A DNA stretch of 64,000 nucleotides from Streptomyces tuirus (GCF_014701095.1 NZ_AP023439.1:2778001-2842000); one strand, 5' to 3'; positions 28,028 to 37,826 are shown, numbered from the stretch's first letter. The notes: generated by a model not told the origin, from the sequence alone. Translations and numbers: made by a program.

Positions 28028-29827
28028 TCACTTCATCCGGGTCGCCCACTCCTGCACCTTGGTGATCCGCTGCCGCAGCTGCCCCGCCGTCGCCTCCGCC
28101 GCCGGAGGCCCCCCGCACACCCGCCGCAGCTCCGTGTGGATCACCCCGTGCGGCTTGCCGCTCTGGTGGACGTACGCGCCGACCATGGTGTTGAGCTGCC
28201 GCCGCAGTTCCATCATCTCCTTGTGGGAGACCACCGGCCGCCGCTCGGCGGGCATTTCGAGCAGGTCGGCTTCCTCGTCCGGCTTCTTGCGGCTGTGCGC
28301 GATCTGCCGGGCCTGCCGCTTCTGCAGCAGCAGCTGCACCTGGTCGGGTTCGAGCAGCCCCGGGATACCGAGGTAGTCCTGCTCCTCCTCGCTGCCCGGG
28401 TGGGCCTGCATGCCGAACTCGGCGCCGTTGTACATGACCCGATCGAAGACTGCGTCGGACTCCAGCGCCTCGAAGGAGAACTGCTCCTGCTCGCCGGTGT
28501 CCTCGTCCTGCTCCCGGTTCGCCTCGTCCATCTCCTTCTCGGACTCGGCGTACGGGTCCTCCTCGCCCTGCTTCTTGGGCTTGTCGAGGACGTGGTCGCG
28601 CTCGCGCTCCATCTCGTTGGCGAAGGTGAGCAGGTCGGGCACGGTCGGCAGGAACACCGAGGCCGTCTCGCCGCGCCGCCGCGACCGTACGAAACGCCCG
28701 ACGGCCTGGGCGAAGAAGAGGGGCGTCGAGATGGTGGTGGCGTAGACGCCCACCGCGAGCCGCGGCACGTCGACACCTTCGGACACCATCCGCACCGCGA
28801 CCATCCACCGGTCGGTGCTCGCACTGAAGTCGTCGATGTTCTTCGAGGCGCCGGTGTCGTCGGAGAGCACGAGCGTGGCCTTGCTGCCGGTGATCTCACG
28901 GATCAGCTTGGCGTACGCGCGCGCGGAGTCCTGGTCCGCGGCGATGACGAGGGCGCCCGCGTCCGGGATGGCCTTCCGCACCTCGGTCAGCCGCTGGTCG
29001 GCGGCGCGCAGCACGGCGGGCATCCACTCGCCGCGCGGGTCGAGGGCGGTCCGCCAGGCCTGGCTGATGGCGTCCTTGGTCATGGGCTCGCCGAGCCGGG
29101 CGGCGATCTCGTCACCGGCCTTGGTGCGCCAGCGCATGTTGCCGCTGTAGGAGAGGAAGATGACGGGCCGCACGACGTTGTCGGCGAGGGCGTTGCCGTA
29201 GCCGTAGGTGTAGTCGGCCGCGGACCGCCGGATCCCGTCGTTCCCCTCCTCGTACGTCACGAAGGGGATGGGGTTGGTGTCGGACCGGAAGGGCGTACCG
29301 GTCAGGGCCAGCCGCCGGGTCGCGGGCTCGAAGGCCTCCAGGCAGGCCTCGCCCCAGGACTTGCTGTCACCGGCGTGGTGGATCTCGTCGAGGATGACGA
29401 GCGTCTTGCGCTGCTCCACGCGGTTGCGGTGCAGCATGGGCCGGACACCGACACCGGCGTACGTCACGGCGACGCCGTGGTACTCCCGGCCGAGCGGCCC
29501 GGCGCTGTACTCCGGGTCGAGCTTGATCCCTATCCGCGCCGCGGCCTCGGCCCACTGCTTCTTCAAGTGCTCGGTCGGGGCGACGACGGTCACCTGCTGC
29601 ACGACGTGGTGGTGCAGCATCCAGGAGGCCAGCGTCAGCGCGAAGGTCGTCTTGCCGGCGCCGGGGGTGGCGACCGCGAGGAAGTCCCGCGGCTGCTCCT
29701 GGATGTACTTCTCCATCGCGCCCTGCTGCCAGGCTCGCAGCTTGCTTGCGGTACCCCAGGGGGCGCGGCCGGGGAACGCCGGGGACAGGTGGTGCGAGGC
29801 GGAACTGGTGCCGGCGGTGGTAGTCAC
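28028..29827 (-). CDS. DEAD/DEAH-box superfamily 2 helicase
   Basis: 599 residues. Motif I is AVATPGAGKTTFALT, motif II is ILDEIHHAG, motif III is LTGTPFRSD, motif V MVSEGVDVPRLAVG and motif VI FFAQAVGRFVRSRR. The C-terminal 150 residues are acidic, then basic, and may bind nucleic acid. The ensemble is like actinobacterial SF2 helicases of unclear role, possibly DNA repair (RadD-like). The GTG at 29827 is preceded by ACGGAGACC. It stands alone. Confidence 0.85.
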   Translation of the reverse strand: MTTTAGTSSASHHLSPAFPGRAPWGTASKLRAWQQGAMEKYIQEQPRDFLAVATPGAGKTTFALTLASWMLHHHVVQQVTVVAPTEHLKKQWAEAAARIGIKLDPEYSAGPLGREYHGVAVTYAGVGVRPMLHRNRVEQRKTLVILDEIHHAGDSKSWGEACLEAFEPATRRLALTGTPFRSDTNPIPFVTYEEGNDGIRRSAADYTYGYGNALADNVVRPVIFLSYSGNMRWRTKAGDEIAARLGEPMTKDAISQAWRTALDPRGEWMPAVLRAADQRLTEVRKAIPDAGALVIAADQDSARAYAKLIREITGSKATLVLSDDTGASKNIDDFSASTDRWMVAVRMVSEGVDVPRLAVGVYATTISTPLFFAQAVGRFVRSRRRGETASVFLPTVPDLLTFANEMERERDHVLDKPKKQGEEDPYAESEKEMDEANREQDEDTGEQEQFSFEALESDAVFDRVMYNGAEFGMQAHPGSEEEQDYLGIPGLLEPDQVQLLLQKRQARQIAHSRKKPDEEADLLEMPAERRPVVSHKEMMELRRQLNTMVGAYVHQSGKPHGVIHTELRRVCGGPPAAEATAGQLRQRITKVQEWATRMK

Positions 29828-30035
29828 GGTCTCCGTTGGGGGTCGGGCGGCTCGTGCGAGGGAGCCTGACGGCTCGGCTACGTATGACAACCGGGCCACC
29901 CTACCGGCGCCCCGAGCCGCCCCACGCGCGGACCGGGCCGGGTCACCGGTGGGTGGGACCGACGTCACAGCCCTCCGGGGCGCCACGGCGACTCGCTCCG
30001 CCGGTGTACGGCCGGTGTTCCCGCAGCCCGCCGGT

Positions 30036-31901
30036 CTACGGCCGGTGTTCCCTCAGCCGGGTCGACACCCAGGCGCCGACGAGGGCCACCGCCGCCATCG
30101 GCAGGAACACGGCGGTGAAGGCGGCCGGGTGGGAGCCGGAGGTGTGGGTGGCCGTGTGGGACACCGCGCCGCCGCCCAGCGCGGCGAAGGCGGCGCCGCC
30201 GGCGGACAGCAGGACGACGTTGGAGAGGCCGTCGGAGATCTGCAGGGCGGCGGAGTTGCTGCCGGCCTCCTCGGGGGCGGAGAGCTTGAGCAGGAGCACG
30301 CTGGTGGAAGAGATCACGAGCCCCATCCCGAAGCAGCCGAAGGCCCAGGCGACGGCCAGGGTCCAGACGGGCACGGACTCGATCAGCACACTCGGCGCGG
30401 CGGCGACGGCCGCCGCGACCAGCAGCATCCCGAGCGTGGTCAGCCGCTCCCGGTACGGCTCCATCCGCGACCGCGACTGCACCCACGAGCCCAGCGCCCA
30501 CGTGCCCCCGCCCGCGGCGAGCGAGAACCCGGCCAGCGTCGGGCTGAGCCCGCGCTGCGTGACGAGCATCAGCGGCACGAACGACTCCGCGGCGATGAAG
30601 GACCCCGCGGCGACGCCGCGCAGCAGCACGACCGACGGCAGTCCGCGCGCGGCCCGGTACGTGCCGCGTGGGAGCAGCCCGAGCACGGCGGGCACGAGCA
30701 GGGCCACGCCGACGACGCCGGGCAGCAGCGAGAGCGGACGCAGGTCCTGGGCAGCGTACTGAAGCAGCCCGGCACCGAGGGAGATACCCAGGGCTAGCCG
30801 GATACGCCGACGGTCGAAGGCGGCGTTCGGTTCGGCGGGCGGGGCGGGCGGGGCGGACGGGTCGGCCGGCGGGGCGGGCCGGTCTGTCGGCGGGGCGGGG
30901 TCCGACGTAACGGGCCGGTCGGCCGTCCCGGCAGGGTCCGGCGTGACGGGCCGGTCGGTCCTCCCGGCAGGGTCCGGCGTGACGGGCCGGTCGGCCGTCC
31001 CGGCGGGGTCCGGCGTAACGGGCCGGTCAGCCGTCCCGGCGAGGTCCGGCGTAACGGGCCGGTCAGCCGTCCCGGCAGGGTCCGGCGTAACGGGCCGGTC
31101 GGTCGTCCCGGCAGGGTCCGACGTGACACACCGGTCGGTCGTCCCGGCGGGGCCCGGCGTGACGGGCCGGTCGGCGAGGGCGGTCCGTTCCGCGGGGACG
31201 GGGAGGTCGGCACTCGGCGCCGTGGCGGGCCCGGCGGCGGTGTGCTGCGCCGGCCCGGACGCCCGGCGCCGTATCTGCGGCAGCGCGAGCGCGAGCGGGA
31301 AGACGACGAGCACGGGTATCCCCACGAACACCCATCGCCACCCCAACTGCTCGGTCACCGTGCCGGCGGCGAGCGGACCGACGATCGACGGAAGCACCCA
31401 GCTCGCGGCGAACGCGGCCATGATGGCGGGCCGCAACCGCTCCGGATAGGCCCGCCCGACCACGACGTACAGCGCGACGATCACCAGCCCGCCGCCGAAC
31501 CCCTGCACGGCCCGGCCCAGGATGAACACCCACATCGTGCCGGCGGTCCCCGACAACAGCAGCCCCGCCCCGAAGGAGGCGATGCCCGTCGTCAACGGGC
31601 CGAGGGGGCCGCGCCGGTCCGACCACTGACCGGAGAGCACCATCCCGAACAGACTGGTCGTGAAGTACCCGGAGAACGCGAACGCGTAGAGGGACACCCC
31701 GTCGAGTTCCCGTGCGGCGACGGGCATCGCCGTCCCCACGGCGGTGGCCTCGAAGGCGATGAGCAGCACGACGGAGACGATCCCGACGCTCAACGCCCGG
31801 TACGCCGCCCCCAACACGCCCGCTTGCCGCTCTTCGGCAACGGAGGGCAGGTCAGCGGCCTCCACGACATCGGCATCACGCGGCTGCTTCGGGATGGTCA
31901 T
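30036..31901 (-). CDS. MFS transporter with expanded repeat loop
   Basis: 621 residues. The N-terminal half has six helices and the motif GQWSDRRGPLGP between helices 2 and 3. The C-terminal half has six to eight helices. Between them, residues 244-339 are eight copies of the 12-residue unit DRPVTPDPAGTA. The family (DHA2-like) exports drugs or metabolites. Typical members are about 450-500 residues long, so the extra length is the loop. Start ATG 31901. The gene ends before a divergent/convergent unrelated region. Confidence 0.85.
   Translation of the reverse strand: MTIPKQPRDADVVEAADLPSVAEERQAGVLGAAYRALSVGIVSVVLLIAFEATAVGTAMPVAARELDGVSLYAFAFSGYFTTSLFGMVLSGQWSDRRGPLGPLTTGIASFGAGLLLSGTAGTMWVFILGRAVQGFGGGLVIVALYVVVGRAYPERLRPAIMAAFAASWVLPSIVGPLAAGTVTEQLGWRWVFVGIPVLVVFPLALALPQIRRRASGPAQHTAAGPATAPSADLPVPAERTALADRPVTPGPAGTTDRCVTSDPAGTTDRPVTPDPAGTADRPVTPDLAGTADRPVTPDPAGTADRPVTPDPAGRTDRPVTPDPAGTADRPVTSDPAPPTDRPAPPADPSAPPAPPAEPNAAFDRRRIRLALGISLGAGLLQYAAQDLRPLSLLPGVVGVALLVPAVLGLLPRGTYRAARGLPSVVLLRGVAAGSFIAAESFVPLMLVTQRGLSPTLAGFSLAAGGGTWALGSWVQSRSRMEPYRERLTTLGMLLVAAAVAAAPSVLIESVPVWTLAVAWAFGCFGMGLVISSTSVLLLKLSAPEEAGSNSAALQISDGLSNVVLLSAGGAAFAALGGGAVSHTATHTSGSHPAAFTAVFLPMAAVALVGAWVSTRLREHRP
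30885..31172 (-). repeat. 36-bp in-frame minisatellite, eight copies
   Basis: 288 bases, encoding residues 244-339 of the transporter. Units differ at a few codons. They keep the frame, so copy number can change without breaking the protein. Confidence 0.85.
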
Positions 31902-32124
31902 GCCCGCCAGCGTAAGGTCCAAGCCCCACTTTGACCCCTGTCCGAAGACGGTCCCCCTCTAGGACCTTGGTCGTACACCCCTCTCCCCGGCCACCCCCTT
32001 CATGAACGGCGTATGGCAGTCACGTTGCAGCCCCCGCGATCCCCTTGAGCCCCACCCCACCCCGCCATACGGTCACTACACCGAGTCCGACCACGGCCGC
32101 ACGCCGCCCGGTTCGCACTCGCCC

Positions 32125-32199
32125 GGCCGTGTGCCCGAGTGGTTCAGGGGCTCGCCTGCAAAGCGAGTTACGCGGGTTCAAATCCCGCCACGGCCTCCA
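32125..32199 (+). tRNA. tRNA-Cys (anticodon GCA)
   Basis: Acceptor stem GGCCGTG/CACGGCC, anticodon stem CTCGC/GCGAG with the loop CTGCAAA giving anticodon GCA, T-arm GCGGG-TTCAAAT-CCCGC, discriminator T, and encoded CCA. A U73 discriminator is typical of tRNA-Cys. Confidence 0.93.
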
Positions 32200-32202
32200 G
32201 CG

Positions 32203-32610
32203 TCAGCCCGCCGAGCAGAGCCCCCCGCTCGGGCAGAACATGACCCACGTGTAGTTGTAACCGGTCCGCACCGTCACGGGATTCGGTGCTGGTCCGTCAT
32301 TGATGTAGGACCCCGTGTCGGGTGTGGCGGTGAAGGTGACCGTGGTTCCTACCTGGAAACTCGCGGTGCACGTGCCGGTCGGGTTCGGCTGCGGGTCGTT
32401 GGAGGCGTAGGGGTCCCACGCCTCCTGGTGGCAGTTGATCCCGGCCGGCTGGCTGGTGATGGTGCCGCCGCCCCAGCCGTCGCTGACGTACGCGGACAGT
32501 TGAGCGGTGGTCTGGGCCTGGGCCGGGGCCACGGAGGCGATCGCGGCGGCAGTGGCGAGCGCGGTGAGAACTCCTGTCACGCGCCAGGCGCCGGTTCTGT
32601 TCTTCCTCAT
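32203..32610 (-). CDS. Small secreted protein
   Basis: 135 residues with a signal peptide (MRKNRTGAWRVTGVLTALAT, cleavage near AQAQ). The mature part has four cysteines and reads as a small beta-rich extracellular domain with INCHQEAWDPYASND and a late GYNYTWVMFCPSGGLC. No family recognised. The stop lies 4 bases after the tRNA gene on the other strand. Confidence 0.7.
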   Translation of the reverse strand: MRKNRTGAWRVTGVLTALATAAAIASVAPAQAQTTAQLSAYVSDGWGGGTITSQPAGINCHQEAWDPYASNDPQPNPTGTCTASFQVGTTVTFTATPDTGSYINDGPAPNPVTVRTGYNYTWVMFCPSGGLCSAG

Positions 32611-32853
32611 GGGAGGCTCCTCGGATCGAACATCTCGACCCCTCTGACCAGCCTATTGGTCCTCTCGGGGATCTGCTACGGGAGCGCGGCCCAGGGCGCC
32701 GCCACCTCACGTCGGCCGGAGGCTCGCGGCGTGTTCGCAAACTCGTGCACAACCCCAAGTGCCTCTCAGACGTCCAGAACATGACCGGTAGCCCATGCTC
32801 CGGTCGTCGTCCCTTCCGGGGACGACGAGGAAACCCCCACGAGGAGAACCACC

Positions 32854-34074
32854 GTGCGCCTCCGCCCCTCGGCAGCCGTCCTGGCCGCTGCCGTGATCGC
32901 CGTTGCCGGTCCCGCTGTCGCCGCGCCCGTGGCGCAGGCCGAGGAGGGTGAGCCCGAGTTGGTCGTGTCGGCGCTGCCGTCCGCCGCTCCCAAGCCGGGC
33001 GAGGTGTACGACAAGTCCGTCACCCTCACCAACAAGGGCACGGCCGCCGTGGACGGGGTCACCTTCCGGGTGCGTCTGACGCGGGGTCTCGACTTCCCCG
33101 AGCAGGTGAAGGGCTGCACCTACTCGACCGTCAAGGACCAGGTCAGGCAGGCGGTCTGTGAGCTCGACACGGTCGTCGAGCCCGGTGCCTCGGTCACGAC
33201 GCCCGTGCGGTTCAAGGCGCTGGACAAGGCCCTGATGGAGGCCGTCGAGTACGGCACGAGCGCGACCGGGGGCGCCCCGGGCGAGGGGTTCGACGACAGT
33301 TACCGGCGGCTCACCCTGACCGCGGACAACACCGCCGATCTCGTCGCCGTCGGCGAGGAGATGGAGGCGCTGGCCGGCGGGGAGCAGTCGGTCACGGCGA
33401 CCCTGCGCAACGACGGCCCCGGCTGGGTGCAGAACCAGGAGAGCGACGACCTCCCGGGCCTGCTGGTGCAGATACCGCCGGGCACCGTGGCCATCGGCGT
33501 GCCGAAGGACTGCGCGCCGTTCGGGATCGACGGGCCGAGCGGGCCGCAGGGGACCACGGGCAAGCCCAAGTACGTCTGCTGGCCGCAGGACGGGACCATC
33601 GACGCCGGCCAGTCGCTGGCGTACACCTTCATGCTGAAGATCGAAAAGTCCACGCAGGACACCGAGGGTGAGATCAAGGCGTCGTCCGTCTACGGCACCG
33701 CCCCCGCGTACGACACGAACCGTGCCAACAACACGGCCATGATCGGCATCGATGTGCCGAGCGACTACGAGCCCGGGCCGAGCCCCTCGGACGGCGCCGA
33801 CGGCGGCTCCGGCAACGGCGGGAACGGCAACGCCCCCGAGGGCCAGGCCGCGGGCGGCACGGGCGCCACGGCCTCCCCGTCGGCCTCGGCCTCGACCGGC
33901 ACGACGACCGGCGGCTCCACCGGCACCACGACCGGCAGCACCACCGGCGGCAACCTCGCCAGCACCGGCTCCGACGGCACCCCGCTCCTCGCCGGTGCCG
34001 CGGCCGCCGCCGCGGTGCTCGGTGGCGGTCTGGTCTTCGCCGTCCGCCGCCGCGGCGCCGCCAAGTCCGCCTGA
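32854..34074 (+). CDS. LAxTG cell-wall-anchored protein
   Basis: 406 residues. Signal peptide (MRLRPSAAVLAAAVIAVAGP, ending AQAEE). Two repeated beta domains (about 35-150 and 160-290) resemble conserved repeat/DUF11-type modules. A Ser/Thr/Gly-rich linker leads to NLASTG, a hydrophobic helix and a basic tail, which is the sorting signal used by class E sortases. GAGGAG precedes the GTG start at 32854. Wall-anchored surface protein; ligand unknown. Confidence 0.85.
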   Translation: MRLRPSAAVLAAAVIAVAGPAVAAPVAQAEEGEPELVVSALPSAAPKPGEVYDKSVTLTNKGTAAVDGVTFRVRLTRGLDFPEQVKGCTYSTVKDQVRQAVCELDTVVEPGASVTTPVRFKALDKALMEAVEYGTSATGGAPGEGFDDSYRRLTLTADNTADLVAVGEEMEALAGGEQSVTATLRNDGPGWVQNQESDDLPGLLVQIPPGTVAIGVPKDCAPFGIDGPSGPQGTTGKPKYVCWPQDGTIDAGQSLAYTFMLKIEKSTQDTEGEIKASSVYGTAPAYDTNRANNTAMIGIDVPSDYEPGPSPSDGADGGSGNGGNGNAPEGQAAGGTGATASPSASASTGTTTGGSTGTTTGSTTGGNLASTGSDGTPLLAGAAAAAAVLGGGLVFAVRRRGAAKSA

Positions 34075-34089
34075 CGGCAGGCCCGTCAG
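34071..34089. terminator. shared terminator of convergent genes
   Basis: CTGACGG-CAGGC-CCGTCAG, a 7-bp stem. The stop codons of the wall protein (+) and the SUKH gene (-) sit at its arms. Confidence 0.5.
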
Positions 34090-35252
34090 AGCACCCCGCC
34101 GGCCTCGTCCTGGAACGCGTCCGTCCAGTAGTGGCGGACCGTTCTGCCGGCACTCACGCCCGTCGGGTCCACCGTCGACAGGACCTGAAGCATCGTCATG
34201 GCCAGCTGGTCGTAGGTCTCGGTCGTCAGCTCGTGGGACGACTGGGCGTCGATCGCTCGCTCTCGGTGCAGGAGCCAGAGGGTGAAGGCGAGGGTCGACA
34301 CGTCCGTGTTGAGCGGGTACAGCGTCGCCTCGGGTTCGCTCCAGTTCAGGACCGCGCCCGTCGCGCCGTCGATGACCAGGCTGTTGTCCTCGACCAGGTG
34401 GCCGAGGCGGATCAGCCGATGGGCCCCGGCGGGGAGTTCCGCGGGGGCGTCACCGTCGGCGTGGTACTCGGCGAGCGTCGCCAGGGGGACGTCCGTGTCC
34501 AGGGAGAAGACGTGGGCGTCCTCCGGCAGGCCCACCTCGCGCAGGAAGCGGCGGGTCGGTTCGTGCGTGAGGGTCGCGGGGAAGTCGACGTCCTCGAAGC
34601 GGACCGTCCTGCCGGGGCCGAACTCCTGGTCCAGCAGGCGGTGCGGGAGGTCCAGGGAGAGGCCGGACGCGCCGCCCCGGCCCGCCACCAGGGACAGCGG
34701 GCGGATCAGCGCCGCCATCTTCCAGAACGGGGCCGGTTCGCCGTCCGCGCCGTCGCGGAACACCGCCAGCAAGTGCTGGGACGCCTGCGCCACCGCCTTG
34801 GGGCCGTAGCGGCCCGCGTAGGAGGCGAACTGGCCGCGCAGGCCCGCCAGTTCGTCCGTGGCCTCCGCGAAGCGGACCAGCGTCCGCAGGGACGGGGCCA
34901 GGGGGCGGCGGTCCATCAGGTCGGGGCGGTCGCGCAGGACGTACGTCGTCGAGATCTCGCCCGTCGCGCCGTCGAGCAGGACCGACTCCGTCTCCAGGCC
35001 GCCGGGGCCCAGCAGTCCGCCTATCACCAGCTGCTCGCGCAGTTCCGCCGCGAGGCGGTCGTCCGGGTCGCCCGTCGAGTCGGCCACCGTGCGCAGGCCC
35101 TCGCGGCTCAGCTCGGCGAAGCTCAGCACGCCGCTGTCGCAGGGCAGTCCGGGGCCGGTCAGCCAGTGCCGCGTGGACGCGTGCGTCACCCACGGGTCCA
35201 GCTCGGACTCGGTCAGGGTGATCACCGCGGAACCGGTATCGGTCGTACTCAT
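34086..35252 (-). CDS. SUKH-4 family protein
   Basis: 388 residues built of two similar halves. The second half has FPATLTHEPTRRFLREVGLPED, then RLIRLGHLVEDNSLVIDGATGAVLNW, the pattern of the SUKH-4 family (SMI1/KNR4 superfamily). SUKH proteins are usually immunity proteins against nucleic-acid-acting toxins. No toxin is encoded here, so the product may be a domesticated or orphan copy. Start ATG 35252, with GGGGGAG ahead. Confidence 0.75.
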   Translation of the reverse strand: MSTTDTGSAVITLTESELDPWVTHASTRHWLTGPGLPCDSGVLSFAELSREGLRTVADSTGDPDDRLAAELREQLVIGGLLGPGGLETESVLLDGATGEISTTYVLRDRPDLMDRRPLAPSLRTLVRFAEATDELAGLRGQFASYAGRYGPKAVAQASQHLLAVFRDGADGEPAPFWKMAALIRPLSLVAGRGGASGLSLDLPHRLLDQEFGPGRTVRFEDVDFPATLTHEPTRRFLREVGLPEDAHVFSLDTDVPLATLAEYHADGDAPAELPAGAHRLIRLGHLVEDNSLVIDGATGAVLNWSEPEATLYPLNTDVSTLAFTLWLLHRERAIDAQSSHELTTETYDQLAMTMLQVLSTVDPTGVSAGRTVRHYWTDAFQDEAGGVL

Positions 35253-35445
35253 GGGCTCCCCCGCATGTGCTTGCTCACCGTCCCCTGGCGGAGCACGGCG
35301 GACCGCCCGGCGAAGCCCGGCAGCCGTTCCCCACTGCCCAGAACAGTACGCGCCACCACTGACAACGCCCCGGACCGGCGACGCGCGCCCGGCGACCACG
35401 CCGCGTCACCCCACAAGACGCTCGGAGCACCCCCGCGCGTTCCCT

Positions 35446-35527
35446 TTCCGCCCAACTGCCTCGGCCACCGCACGGAATGCCTCAGCTTCCGCCCAACTGC
35501 CTCGGCTTGCGCGCGGAATGCCTCAGC
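35446..35527. repeat. 41-bp tandem repeat over the 3' end of the hydroxylase gene
   Basis: A 41-base unit starting TTCCGCCCAACTGCCTCGGC occurs at 35446 and again at 35487, with a few mismatches. The second copy runs into the stop codon of the molybdenum subunit gene. Confidence 0.8.
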
Positions 35528-37826
35528 CCCGTTCCGTCACCACCGCGGCCTGGGGGCGGATCGGGAGGCGGTTCACGGGACGGCCCGTCGCGGCCCGGAC
35601 GGCAGACGCGACGGCCGCCGGGGACGTCACCACCGGCACCGCGCTGACGGCCTTGGCCCCGAAGGGTGCGACCACGTCGCGTTCCTCGACCAGCCGGACG
35701 ATGCGGATGTCGGGCGCGTCGAGGGCGGTCGGGAGGGCGTAGCCGGTCAGGTCGGGGTGGCGGACGATGCCGCGCGGCGTGCGGAGGTTCTCGGTGAGGG
35801 CGATGCCCACGCCCTGCGTCACACCCGCCTCGATCCGGGCGGCGAGCTGGGCCGGGTTGAGGACGCGGCCCACGTCCTGGGCGACGGCCAGTTCCACGAC
35901 CCGTACGGAACCGATCTCGATGTCCACGTCCACCACCGCGCGGATCGCGCAGAAGGCCATGCCCACGAACGCGTCGCCCTGGCCGGTCTCGTTCAGCGGC
36001 TCGGTCGGGTGCGGGCGGCACTGGGCGGTGGCCCACAGTTCCTTGCCGTCCAGCGCCTCGGTGACGGTCGTGGAGAGGACCCCGTCGTACGACGTGATCT
36101 TCCCGTCGGTGATCTGGAGCAGCTCCGTCGACATGCCGAACTTGTGGGCGAGCGGCTGGAGGAGCTGGGTGCGGACCATCTTCGCAGCGCGTTCCACCGC
36201 GCCGCCCGAGACCCAGGTGTGGCGGCCGCGGCATCCCGCGCCCGCCGGGGGCTGGTCGGTGTCGACCGGCGCCACGTGCACCTCGTCGACGCCGAGCGTC
36301 TCCTGGACGATCTGCCGGGCCAGGGTGGTGAAGCCCTGGCCGGTCTCGACGGCCGCGCACAGCACCGTCGCGACGCCGTCGTGGACCTTCACGGTCGCCG
36401 TGGAGACCTCGTCCGCGCCCTCCGCGCCGAGCATGTGCACCATGCCCACGCCGTAGCCCACGCCCCGGCGCACGGCGCCCGGTTCGCCCGCGCCCTCGGG
36501 TCCGCCGGGCAGCAGCCACTCGTCCTCGGGCGTGTCCTTGGGCAGCGGCGGCAGCTCGACGTCCCGCACGGCCTGGAGAAGTTCGGCTACGGGGGCCGGG
36601 CAGGTCACGGTCTGGCCGGTCGGCAGCACGTCACCGGTCGCCAGCGCGTTGCGCAGCCGCACCTCCGCCGGATCGAGGCCGAGCTTCTTGGCGATCTTGT
36701 CCATCTGGGCCTCGTAGGCGGCGCAGACCTGCATGGCGCCTTCGCCGCGTACATGGCCGGACGGGGGGTTGTTGGTGCGTACGGCCCAGCCCTCGATGAA
36801 GGCGTTCGGGACGACGTAGGGGCCGCAGGCGAAGGCGACGGCGGCGGCCAGGGCCTCGGAGGAGGTGTCGGCGTAGGCGCCCGCGTCGAGCAGGATCTGC
36901 GCCTCGACCTTGACGAGTCTGCCCTCGCCGTCGGCGTGGTGGCGGTAGCGCAGCAGGGTCGGGTGCCGGTGGACGTGGCCGAGGAAGGACTCCTCGCGCG
37001 TGGCGGTGAGTTTCACCGGGCAGCCGGTGCGCAGCGCGAGCAGGCCGAGCGGGAGCTGGAAGCCCTGGTCCTCGCGGTCGGCGGTGGCGCCGGGCACGCC
37101 GGTCACGACGACCTTGACGCGCTCGGGTTCCAGGCCGAACGCGGCGGCGGCCGCGTCGCGGTCGGCGTGCGGGTCGGTGGAGGCGAGGTACAGCTCCACC
37201 CCGCCGTCCGGGCGCGGCACGGCGAGGCCGGCCTCGGCGCCGATGGGCGCGGGGTCCTGGCGTCCGATGCGGTACAGGCCCTCGACGACGATCTCGCCGG
37301 CCGCCTCCGGGTCGCCGTGGCGCAGCGGGATGTGCCGGATCAGGTTGCCGTCGGGGTGCAGCGGCTCCGCCTCGAAGGCCTGCTCCGGGTCGGTGACCGG
37401 GTCCAGCACCTCGTACTCGACGATGACGGCGGCGGCCGCCATGCGCGCGGTGTCCGGGTGGTCGGCGGCGACGGCGGCGATGGGCTCGCCGTGGTGGCGC
37501 ACGACCTCGGAGGCGAAGACGGGGCGGTCGGCCGTGCCGCGGCCGTGCAACGGACGGCCGGGGATGTCCTCGTGGGTGACGACGGCGCGGACGCCGGGCA
37601 TCTCGCGCGCGTGGGTGGTGTCGATGGACAGGATGCGCGCGTGCGGGTGCGGTGAGCGCAGGACGGCCGCCCACAGCAGGCCCTCGGCCCACAGGTCGGC
37701 GGCGTACGGGAAGGTGCCCTCCGTCTTGGCGCGGGCGTCGGCGGGCGGGAGCGAGGCGCCGATGCCGTGCGGAAGCGGTTCGGGGGCGGGCGCCGCGGCC
37801 GGGGCGGTGGCTGCTTCGTTGCTCAC
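35523..37826 (-). CDS. Xanthine dehydrogenase-type molybdopterin subunit
   Basis: 767 residues of the large molybdenum hydroxylase family (XdhA/CoxL-like). DARAKTEGTFPYAADL opens the ald_Xan_dh_C a/b-hammerhead; RGEGAMQVCAAYEAQMDKIA and GQGFTTLARQIVQETLGVD are molybdopterin-binding stretches, and the C-terminus carries conserved Glu/Gly motifs of the family. It oxidises purines or aldehydes; the true substrate is unknown. GTG 37826 overlaps the Fe-S subunit stop in GTGA, with GGAGG ahead. Confidence 0.9.
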   Translation of the reverse strand: MSNEAATAPAAAPAPEPLPHGIGASLPPADARAKTEGTFPYAADLWAEGLLWAAVLRSPHPHARILSIDTTHAREMPGVRAVVTHEDIPGRPLHGRGTADRPVFASEVVRHHGEPIAAVAADHPDTARMAAAAVIVEYEVLDPVTDPEQAFEAEPLHPDGNLIRHIPLRHGDPEAAGEIVVEGLYRIGRQDPAPIGAEAGLAVPRPDGGVELYLASTDPHADRDAAAAAFGLEPERVKVVVTGVPGATADREDQGFQLPLGLLALRTGCPVKLTATREESFLGHVHRHPTLLRYRHHADGEGRLVKVEAQILLDAGAYADTSSEALAAAVAFACGPYVVPNAFIEGWAVRTNNPPSGHVRGEGAMQVCAAYEAQMDKIAKKLGLDPAEVRLRNALATGDVLPTGQTVTCPAPVAELLQAVRDVELPPLPKDTPEDEWLLPGGPEGAGEPGAVRRGVGYGVGMVHMLGAEGADEVSTATVKVHDGVATVLCAAVETGQGFTTLARQIVQETLGVDEVHVAPVDTDQPPAGAGCRGRHTWVSGGAVERAAKMVRTQLLQPLAHKFGMSTELLQITDGKITSYDGVLSTTVTEALDGKELWATAQCRPHPTEPLNETGQGDAFVGMAFCAIRAVVDVDIEIGSVRVVELAVAQDVGRVLNPAQLAARIEAGVTQGVGIALTENLRTPRGIVRHPDLTGYALPTALDAPDIRIVRLVEERDVVAPFGAKAVSAVPVVTSPAAVASAVRAATGRPVNRLPIRPQAAVVTERG

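Noticed and set aside
30885..31172. CRISPR array
   Set aside because: The repeats are contiguous 36-bp units inside a coding frame with no spacers.
32125..32199. Prophage or integrative element at the tRNA-Cys
   Set aside because: No integrase, direct repeat of the tRNA 3' end or phage genes are near it.
34131..37655. A 1174-codon open frame on the plus strand
   Set aside because: It is antisense to the SUKH-4 and molybdenum-subunit genes, has Arg/Gly/Val-biased composition and no ribosome site. It is a high-GC shadow.
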